This document shows positions 6,002 to 11,869 of a stretch of 12,828 nucleotides of DNA, in pieces. The position numbers and the translations under genes are program-made. The stretch covers positions 1 through 12,828 of the forward strand of contig VFKQ01000195.1 in NCBI GenBank assembly GCA_009885445.1. The letters run 5' to 3'. The notes beneath the pieces were generated by a model. The model made no database searches, was not told the origin of the DNA, and was given only the letters and a program-made list of their open reading frames with translations. The number at the start of each line of letters is the position of its first letter. Position 1 is the first letter of the stretch. Source of the stretch: Anaerolineaceae bacterium (GTDB taxonomy: Bacteria > Chloroflexota > Anaerolineae > Anaerolineales > Villigracilaceae).

Positions 6002-9000
6002 TTACGGAAGTGTGAAGCGCAGGATGCGCTGATTGACCGCGTCGGTGACCCAGATATGTCCCTCTGAATCTACTGTGACGGCGGCGGCCATGCCGAACTG
6101 ATTCAGATTGGCTCCGAAATCACCCCAGGTGCGGATGAACTTGCCCTGGCCGTCGAACTCGATGACGCGGAAGCCCTCCGGGTCGGTGATGAAAACATGG
6201 CCCGCCGCGTTGACGGCGATGAAGGGTTTGTTATCCAACGATTGCCCGAACCAGCCGTTGATGTCCCATTGCACGAAGGGCACGTAGAACGAGCCGTCTA
6301 CCGTGGAGGTGAAACCTTGCACACGTTGATTCCATGTATCGGTGACGTAGACGACTCCGTTAGGCGCGATGGCGACGCCCACTGGCTCGTCAAATTGACC
6401 GGGCTCAAAACCCGCTGTACCAAATTGATTGATGAATTTTCCGTTCCCGTCAAAGATGGCGATGCGTTTGTTGCCAGTGTCTGCCACGTAGACATTGCCT
6501 TGCGCGTCCACCGCAATTCCGCGCGGGCCCCAGAATGCGTCCGGCGTTTCGGCCTGGCCGTAGACTCCCCACATCGTCAGCGGTTTGCCCGCGGCGCTGA
6601 ACTTTTGAATGCGATTGTTCCATGTGTCTGAAACATACACTGAGCCGTCTGGCCCAACGGCCACGCCCCAGGGTTCGTTGAATGTGCCAATCGGGTTGGG
6701 GATGTTGACTCCATCTGCAAACGTGCCCCACTCACCGAGCCGACTTCCGTCGGCGGCGAGGTGCAGGATGCGATGGTTGCGCGAGTCGGCCACATACAGA
6801 GTCCCGTCGGGGGCGAAGGCCAGGCCGCGCGGCGCGTTCAGTCCGGTACTTTGCAGGCTGTTCGCATCAATAATTAAATCTGCTGTCAGTGATACAGTGC
6901 CGACAATGTACGGGTCCACTTCGGGGATGATGGGCGCGGCGGCCACGCCGTAATTCCACATCTGATTCGCCACGTCTGCGCGGATGTACATGCGCATCTT
7001 ATCGGCAGGACTCCAATCGGCCAGCGTCATATTCACGTTGCCAGTGGCTGTCGCATAACGGGTGTAATCACGGTCGAACCAAATATCCCAGATGCCGGCG
7101 CGGATGTTCGGGTCCATGATGGCGTTGCACAGGCGCGTGTAATCTTTGCTCTTGAACAATTTGTAAAAACTCAAAACGCCGCGGCAAGGATAGTCTGCGT
7201 AGAATTCCTGCTCGGGGTCACGCGGATAACTCACGCCGAAATAATCCTGGTTCGGCCACCACATGCGGATGTAGTCGAAGCGATAGAAACCCGGCCCGAG
7301 CGCGGATTCGATCTTGTCGAAATTTTTATCGTCCACGATGACGACGACCGAGTCGCGCAGTGAGCGGGTGGGCTGATCGAACGAGCGCTGATTGGTGAAG
7401 TCGCGCAGATACCAGACCATCGGCCACGACACGCCCGTATCCGGCGCGTTTGAGTCGTAAGCAATGGGCATGCTCATGCCGCCGGTCGTGCGCCGCGAAA
7501 TTTCTGTGGCCTGCGCGATGACTTCTTTCACGCCGCCCGCGCCGTGCGCATAAACGAGATATTCAGTGGCGTTGTTATAGTTCACATATGAAGCGCGGAA
7601 AGAAGCTCGCGCAGTGAGTACGCCCAACAAAATGAAAAACACAAATGTAAGCGTGCGCGCAAATTGAGTCCACGACCAGCCGCGCAACAGATTCGCGATG
7701 ATGAAGGCGGACACAATCGCCACGAGTGCTGGCAAAATGAATTCGGTGGTGGCTTGCAGGCTGGCGATGTCTTTTCCGCTAAACGGAGGAGTCGGCCCGG
7801 CGAGGGCAAGCAGGCCCGAGGTCAAACTGGTGGCGAGGACGAAGAGCGCACCCAGCAAAATTAGCGGCTGTCGCTCGCGCAGGGCGGACCAATCGGTTGA
7901 GTCGATTAAATATCCCAGCGCCCAACCAGTGAGTAGAATCATTGGCAAGGCCATGTGATAAGTGAGCCAGGGCATGCGTTCGCCCGCATAACTAAATGCG
8001 GCAATGCTGGTGATGCTCCAAAAGAGAAGCAGGCCGAAGGTATTGGAGAAATGAAATTCTTCGGCAGGAAGTTGAATCGCTGAGGGGTCTGAAATTTCAT
8101 CAACCTGCGCGGGCCGTTCTTTGAGCAAACGTTTGATGCCGACAATGATGGCCAGCAACACGCCGATGGCTGGCAGAAATTCGTAGATGGGAATTTGAAC
8201 CAGCACGTAGTAATAAGGAGGCTGACTGCCGCGCTCCACGTCCTGTTGCACCAGCCAGTAACCGAGTGAGCCAATTAAGCCGGTTACAAAACCGACGCTG
8301 TTTGTAAACACGGTGGTGTACAACACAGTGAATGGAATCCAGAAAATGGCCGCGGCGCGTGACCACACTTCGCGGTTCCATAACATGCCGATGATGATTG
8401 CTGCCAAGATACACAGAATTGCAGCTCCCGAGATTAACGCCAGCGCGTTTGGATGGCTTGCAATGGCTTCGATCTCAGGCCCCGTGCTGGGGATGGCAAC
8501 AGGCACCCAGCTTGATACATATCGCGACGCGATACCATCTACAAATTTAACCAGAAATGGAGAAAGCATTGGCAACACCGTTGTGCCGGTAATTATCAAT
8601 AAATCAAACGAGCGCTCAGTGCGCAGCGCCTGCCACGTGTATCCTAGAATCAACAACACAGCGGCGGCGATTAATGCAACCAATGCAAGCAACGCGACAA
8701 TAGGCGTTGGATTAAATGCGGAGGCCGCCGCGGCGAACGGACCAGCCGCGACATCCGGGTTGGCCGGCGAGACGGTCTGTCCCGCGCTCAAAGCGGACTC
8801 GTCGCGATTTGCGAGTCCCAGCCCAAGCGTGGCGCCCACCAACAAAATCGAAACAGCCAATGTAATAATGAAGGCGCGGTACTTACCTTCCTGGCCCTCC
8901 CACGGCGCGCGCGTGACACGCGCGATGAAATACACGGCCAGAAATATCAGCGCTTGCGCGGTATAGATAAAAGAAGTCTCTTTGGCTGTGAAGTGCAGGG

Positions 9001-9535
9001 CCAGCGCGGCGGAGAGCAGATAAATATATTTTGTGCCGCCCGTTTCGAGATAACGCAGAATCACGTAGAGCATGACGATGCCCGAAAAACCCACAAAAGA
9101 TTCGTTGCGCACGTAGCGGCCGTAATACAGCATGAAAGGCGAGATGACCAGCAAGACGCCAGCAATCAATGCGCCCGCCTTGCCGAGGTAGCGTCGCCAA
9201 TGCCAAACCATGCCGACGGTGGCGATGCTGAACAACACTGCCGGAATGCGCGAGGTGAAGTCGCTGACGCCGAACATGTAATAGATGAGGGCGATGTTGT
9301 GGAACTGATATGGCCCGTGCATCATGGGCGTGTGTTGATAGCCCTGTCCTTTGTAGAGCAAATACGAGAAGTACGTGTGCAGACTTTCGTCGTGACTCAT
9401 CACGCGCGCCTCGAGTAAATAGAAGCGTGTGAACAGCGCCGCGAGAATCACCAGCGCAAACAGAAATACTTCATTGGTGATGGCGGGCAGGGAGGCGTGA
9501 ACGGGTCGGTCGAGCCAGCGAGTTTTGTTTTCCAT
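6002..9535 (-). CDS. Agl23/TIGR03663-like membrane glycosyltransferase fused to an NHL-repeat propeller
   Basis: A 1177-residue two-part protein. Residues about 20-640 form a multi-pass GT-C fold of the Dol-P-mannosyltransferase/ArnT superfamily. There are about a dozen hydrophobic segments, and after the first one (about 21-41) comes the acidic motif MSHDESLH (46-53). MMHGPYQFHNIALIYYMFG (71-89), PFMLYYGRYVRNE and SYAGERMPWLTYH (515-527) follow. This pattern recalls TIGR03663, the family of haloarchaeal Agl23 linked to lipid-linked glycan assembly. Residues about 650-890 are an aromatic-rich, probably extracytoplasmic domain. Residues about 900-1177 hold about six NHL blades (GLAFAPDGTLYVADSRNHRI and variants), probably a closed propeller outside the membrane. 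It likely moves sugar from a polyprenyl-phosphate donor to an outer acceptor; donor and acceptor are unknown. The ATG at 9535 has no Shine-Dalgarno, and a TAAAAT box ends eight bases before it. Family assignment is from motif memory. Confidence 0.88.
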   Translation of the reverse strand: MENKTRWLDRPVHASLPAITNEVFLFALVILAALFTRFYLLEARVMSHDESLHTYFSYLLYKGQGYQHTPMMHGPYQFHNIALIYYMFGVSDFTSRIPAVLFSIATVGMVWHWRRYLGKAGALIAGVLLVISPFMLYYGRYVRNESFVGFSGIVMLYVILRYLETGGTKYIYLLSAALALHFTAKETSFIYTAQALIFLAVYFIARVTRAPWEGQEGKYRAFIITLAVSILLVGATLGLGLANRDESALSAGQTVSPANPDVAAGPFAAAASAFNPTPIVALLALVALIAAAVLLILGYTWQALRTERSFDLLIITGTTVLPMLSPFLVKFVDGIASRYVSSWVPVAIPSTGPEIEAIASHPNALALISGAAILCILAAIIIGMLWNREVWSRAAAIFWIPFTVLYTTVFTNSVGFVTGLIGSLGYWLVQQDVERGSQPPYYYVLVQIPIYEFLPAIGVLLAIIVGIKRLLKERPAQVDEISDPSAIQLPAEEFHFSNTFGLLLFWSITSIAAFSYAGERMPWLTYHMALPMILLTGWALGYLIDSTDWSALRERQPLILLGALFVLATSLTSGLLALAGPTPPFSGKDIASLQATTEFILPALVAIVSAFIIANLLRGWSWTQFARTLTFVFFILLGVLTARASFRASYVNYNNATEYLVYAHGAGGVKEVIAQATEISRRTTGGMSMPIAYDSNAPDTGVSWPMVWYLRDFTNQRSFDQPTRSLRDSVVVIVDDKNFDKIESALGPGFYRFDYIRMWWPNQDYFGVSYPRDPEQEFYADYPCRGVLSFYKLFKSKDYTRLCNAIMDPNIRAGIWDIWFDRDYTRYATATGNVNMTLADWSPADKMRMYIRADVANQMWNYGVAAAPIIPEVDPYIVGTVSLTADLIIDANSLQSTGLNAPRGLAFAPDGTLYVADSRNHRILHLAADGSRLGEWGTFADGVNIPNPIGTFNEPWGVAVGPDGSVYVSDTWNNRIQKFSAAGKPLTMWGVYGQAETPDAFWGPRGIAVDAQGNVYVADTGNKRIAIFDGNGKFINQFGTAGFEPGQFDEPVGVAIAPNGVVYVTDTWNQRVQGFTSTVDGSFYVPFVQWDINGWFGQSLDNKPFIAVNAAGHVFITDPEGFRVIEFDGQGKFIRTWGDFGANLNQFGMAAAVTVDSEGHIWVTDAVNQRILRFTLP
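6014..6832 (-). repeat. NHL repeats (about six propeller blades)
   Basis: Within the C-terminal part of the fusion protein, the motif (G)hAhxxDGxhYVxDxxNxRIxxF recurs at residues about 902-927, 955-980, 1004-1029, 1052-1075, 1107-1127 (degenerate) and 1152-1174. Spacing is about 50 residues per blade. The clearest copies carry VADSRNHRI, VSDTWNNRI, VADTGNKRI, VTDTWNQRV and VTDAVNQRI. NHL propellers usually bind a protein or glycan ligand; none can be named here. Confidence 0.85.
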
Positions 9536-9543
9536 AGTTCCCG

Positions 9544-9549
9544 ATTTTA
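9544..9549 (-). promoter_or_regulatory. -10 box abutting the start of the glycosyltransferase-NHL gene
   Basis: On the minus strand TGATAAAATCGGGAACT runs straight into the ATG. The hexamer TAAAAT ends eight bases before the start codon, and no Shine-Dalgarno fits. This predicts a transcript beginning at or within a base or two of the ATG. No convincing -35 is visible. Confidence 0.45.
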
Positions 9550-9595
9550 TCAGAGATGATTAATGGTGGGGCACAGCCTATAAATTTTCTAATGA

Positions 9596-9718
9596 AATTT
9601 TCTCTAGCGTACAAACCCAAATTTTTACCGCGAAGAGCGCACATCGTCCCGACGTTCTCCGGGAAAGGGCGCGAAGTTTAAAAGGTTTTCTTTGCGTACT
9701 TGGCGAGCTTCGCGGTTC
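9596..9718. repeat. Intergenic fold-back repeat, copy 2 (runs into rlmN stop)
   Basis: This copy aligns with 3694-3775 at both ends but carries an extra block of about 30 bases (near 9641-9672), including CACATCGTCCCGA, and a further TTTGCGTAC. Its ends form an inverted repeat: TACCGCGAAG near 9627-9636 pairs with CTTCGCGGTT at 9708-9717. The right end overlaps the rlmN stop codon (9717-9719). The 13-mer CACATCGTCCCGA recurs, reversed, at 1352-1364 in another gap. This stretch fills the 181-bp gap between rlmN and the glycosyltransferase-NHL gene together with that gene's -10 box. Confidence 0.65.
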
Positions 9719-10760
9719 AAATGGATGCCGCTCCCGCCAGTTGACCGCAACCCGCGGCGATGTCGATTCCGCGCCGCATGCGGATCGTGCAGGGGATGCC
9801 CGCCTGTTGCAACACCGCTCTGAATCCTTCCGCTCGCCCACGGTCCGTGGCGACGCCGCTGTAGCCCGTTGTCGGGTTGAGCGGAATCGCATTCACGTGA
9901 CACAGCAGACCTTTGAGGCGGGTCGCCAGTCGACGGGCGGTTTCGGGCGAGTCGTTGACCTCATTAATCAGTGCCCACTCGAAGGTGACGCGCCGATGCG
10001 TTTTGTCCACGTAGTAGCGGCAGGCATCCAGCACATCCGCGATGGGATAACGCTTGTTGACCGGGAGCATCTCGACGCGCGTCTCGTCGTCCGCGGCGTG
10101 GAGGGAGACAGCGAGATTGACTTGACGTCCTTCGTCGGCGAAGCGCCTGATGGCTGGCACCAGCCCCACGGTCGAGATGGTGATGCGCCGCGCGCCGAAG
10201 TTAAATCCCTCGGGGTCGTTGAGTCTGTCTATAGCGGCCATCGTGTTGTCGTAATTGTGGAAAGGTTCGCCCATGCCCATGACGACGATGTTCGTGACGC
10301 GCTCGCCCTGCGCGTGGGACTGCCGCGCATAGTGCATCACCTGCGCGACGATCTCGCCGCTAGTGAGGTGACGTTTGAATCCCATCTGGCCTGTGGCGCA
10401 AAAGACACAGCCCATCGCGCAACCCGCCTGCGAAGAGATGCACAACGTGCGGCGGCGATCGTAGTCCATTTGCACCGCTTCGATGACTTGAGAGTCAGGG
10501 AGGCGGAAGAGAGTCTTGATGGTGTGCCCATCCGAGGAGGATTGGCGCAAGTCGGGAGTCAATGCGTTGAAGCGCACGTTACTTTCAAGTTTTTCGCGCA
10601 GTGACTTGGGGATGTTCGTGAACTCGGAGGGGGAGTTGTAGAAATGCCGATACAGTCCACTCCAGATTTGTGCGGTGCGATACGCAGGCTCGCCCCAGGA
10701 TTTGAGTAAATCGCTGAGGTCGGGGATATCGAGATCGTAGATGAAGGGATTTTTGTCCAT
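9717..10760 (-). CDS. rlmN: RlmN: dual-specificity 23S rRNA (A2503)/tRNA (A37) C2-methyltransferase
   Basis: A 347-residue radical SAM enzyme that methylates C2 of adenosine 2503 in 23S rRNA and A37 in some tRNAs by a ping-pong mechanism. The cluster-binding motif CxxxCxxC is Cys114, Cys118 and Cys121 in QAGCAMGCVFCATG. Cys107 in TLCISSQ corresponds to E. coli Cys118, and Cys338 in GIDIAAGCGQL to the methyl-carrying E. coli Cys355. Both catalytic cysteines are therefore present. MGMGEPFHNYD (161-171) is the SAM-binding GGE-type motif. The intact dual-cysteine set and short C-terminus fit RlmN; Cfr resistance enzymes share this core, so only a tree separates them formally. The ATG has no Shine-Dalgarno and lies nine bases after TACAAT. 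The stop overlaps a repeat end. Confidence 0.95.
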   Translation of the reverse strand: MDKNPFIYDLDIPDLSDLLKSWGEPAYRTAQIWSGLYRHFYNSPSEFTNIPKSLREKLESNVRFNALTPDLRQSSSDGHTIKTLFRLPDSQVIEAVQMDYDRRRTLCISSQAGCAMGCVFCATGQMGFKRHLTSGEIVAQVMHYARQSHAQGERVTNIVVMGMGEPFHNYDNTMAAIDRLNDPEGFNFGARRITISTVGLVPAIRRFADEGRQVNLAVSLHAADDETRVEMLPVNKRYPIADVLDACRYYVDKTHRRVTFEWALINEVNDSPETARRLATRLKGLLCHVNAIPLNPTTGYSGVATDRGRAEGFRAVLQQAGIPCTIRMRRGIDIAAGCGQLAGAASI

Positions 10761-10769
10761 GCGGCGGGG

Positions 10770-10775
10770 ATTGTA
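10770..10775 (-). promoter_or_regulatory. -10 box abutting the rlmN start
   Basis: On the minus strand TGATACAATCCCCGCCGC leads directly to the ATG; TACAAT ends nine bases before it. The bases after the hexamer (CCCCGCC) resemble those after the acp and sucC -10 boxes. No Shine-Dalgarno is present, so a leaderless or nearly leaderless mRNA is likely. No clear -35. Confidence 0.45.
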
Positions 10776-10898
10776 TCATGCGCGTGGATTGGGGCTAGAA
10801 TAAACGAAACTCGCTATTGCGTCCGTGGCGTTATACACACACTTGAAATCATGAGCCCATTTACAGCGCTGTTCGCGTGAGAGAATTGCCTGTGGATA

Positions 10899-10934
10899 AG
10901 GACTCTCAAGGTTTCAAACCTGAGAGTCCTTTTT
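10899..10934 (+). terminator. Terminator-like hairpin upstream of the thioesterase gene
   Basis: AGGACTCTCAAGGTTT (10899-10914) pairs with 10916-10930 with a single bulged A, a very small loop and a following TTTTT. Strength and orientation suit intrinsic termination on the plus strand, yet no plus-strand gene precedes it; rlmN reads the other way. The predicted thioesterase -10 box (10969) lies beyond it, so it may block stray transcripts rather than act as an attenuator. The rest of the 220-bp divergent gap shows nothing else I can name. Confidence 0.7.
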
Positions 10935-10968
10935 GGTTAAGACCCCTCAGGCCCGCTTCTATTTCAAG

Positions 10969-10974
10969 TAAAAT
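10969..10974 (+). promoter_or_regulatory. -10 box abutting the thioesterase start
   Basis: AAGTAAAATCACTCC precedes the ATG directly; TAAAAT ends six bases before it and there is no Shine-Dalgarno. This geometry is what a leaderless mRNA needs. The -35 position holds no recognisable box. Confidence 0.45.
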
Positions 10975-10980
10975 CACTCC

Positions 10981-11817
10981 ATGTCCAAAATCTTCACCCG
11001 AACTTTCCGTACACGTTGGGCCGAACTTGACCCCAGCGGCACCGTCAGCCCGTCAAATTATTTGCGTTACGTCGTAGAGACGGCCTGGGATTGGGGCGTG
11101 GCAATCGGTTGGGATGCGGACTACAGTCGGAACCCCGATGTGTTTTGGCTAATCCGCGAAGCCGAGATTCGTTTCTTGCGCCCACTGCGCCACAACGACG
11201 TTTTCGATCTCACGATCTGGCTGGTCAGCTGGCAGAAGGTGCGCGGCACGCGCTGTTTTGAACTCACCCGTAAAGACAACGGCGAAGTCATTGCGCAGGG
11301 CACACAGCAAATTGTCTGCGTGGATGCAAAAACTGGCCGTCCGATGAATCCCCCAAATGATGTCAACGAATCTCTTCGAATTGAGAATCCGCGCATCTTC
11401 CCTTTCGAGCGTTTTCCGAAAGTCGCGGCAGCAGAACGTCCATCCGTTACTCAACGTCAGGTTGAATGGATGGATCTGGATAGCTATGATCACGTCAATA
11501 ATGTGACCTACATAAATTACGCAGAAGAAGCCCTGGCGCAGGAATTTTCTGCTCAGGGCTGGAGTCCGCTCAGGTTGGCTGAGGCCGGTATGAGCGCGGT
11601 CGCGAAGCGGGTGCATATCCAATATCTATCTGTCGCAGAATGGGCAGAAACGCTGAAGATATCCACGCACATGCTCAGCACACATGCGACGGGCGGCGCG
11701 CGCTATTTCGGAATCGCGCGCGCAGACGGGGCGCTTGTTGCCGAGTGCATTATTGATTGGGAGTTGGTCGATCGTGCAAGTGCTGAAGCGCGGTCATTAC
11801 CTGCTGATTTGCATTGA
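10981..11817 (+). CDS. Acyl-ACP thioesterase (tandem hot-dog, FatA/FatB-like)
   Basis: A 278-residue protein of two hot-dog domains in tandem. The first (about 5-125) begins RTFRTRWAELDPSGTVSPSNYLRYV, a 4HBT-type helix start lacking the usual His. The second (about 150-270) has RQVEWMDLDSYDHVNNVTYINYAEEA, with the Asp, His and Asn cluster that is catalytic in the second domain of plant-type acyl-ACP thioesterases. It should hydrolyse acyl-ACP, releasing free fatty acids or setting chain length for membrane lipid synthesis; a CoA substrate is possible. Length fits bacterial acyl-ACP thioesterases. It is soluble, with no signal peptide. It diverges from rlmN and precedes the PLP enzyme gene by 52 bases, which has its own promoter, so it is probably transcribed alone. 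A distant acp in the same window fits the role but is not operonic. Confidence 0.85.
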   Translation: MSKIFTRTFRTRWAELDPSGTVSPSNYLRYVVETAWDWGVAIGWDADYSRNPDVFWLIREAEIRFLRPLRHNDVFDLTIWLVSWQKVRGTRCFELTRKDNGEVIAQGTQQIVCVDAKTGRPMNPPNDVNESLRIENPRIFPFERFPKVAAAERPSVTQRQVEWMDLDSYDHVNNVTYINYAEEALAQEFSAQGWSPLRLAEAGMSAVAKRVHIQYLSVAEWAETLKISTHMLSTHATGGARYFGIARADGALVAECIIDWELVDRASAEARSLPADLH

Positions 11818-11820
11818 TGA

Positions 11821-11848
11821 TTTACAGTTTTTAAGAGCAAGGTACAAT
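11821..11848 (+). promoter_or_regulatory. Promoter of the threonine synthase gene
   Basis: TTTACA (11821-11826), a 16-base spacer and TACAAT (11843-11848) give five of six matches to each consensus box. It lies in the 52-bp gap after the thioesterase stop and predicts a leader of about 14 bases. No good Shine-Dalgarno lies before the ATG at 11870. Confidence 0.6.
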
Positions 11849-11869
11849 TGAGTGAAAGTTTCTACATCG

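Noticed and set aside
9741..10604. A 287-codon plus-strand frame opposite rlmN
   Set aside because: Antisense to a complete, motif-intact rlmN; the Val/Asp/Gly/His-rich translation is typical of a codon-bias shadow.
9717..10760. Cfr-type antibiotic-resistance methyltransferase
   Set aside because: The protein shares the radical SAM core with Cfr, but sits among housekeeping genes, has typical RlmN length and blocks, and no mobile context; RlmN is the simpler call.
10877..11077. A 66-codon frame starting GTG before the thioesterase, a possible leader peptide
   Set aside because: It runs through the hairpin and about 100 bases into the thioesterase gene in another frame, has no ribosome binding site, and shows no run of regulatory codons.
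11121..11622. Two minus-strand frames (91 and 157 codons) inside the thioesterase gene
   Set aside because: They are opposite a well-supported two-domain gene and have no recognisable domain or start signal.
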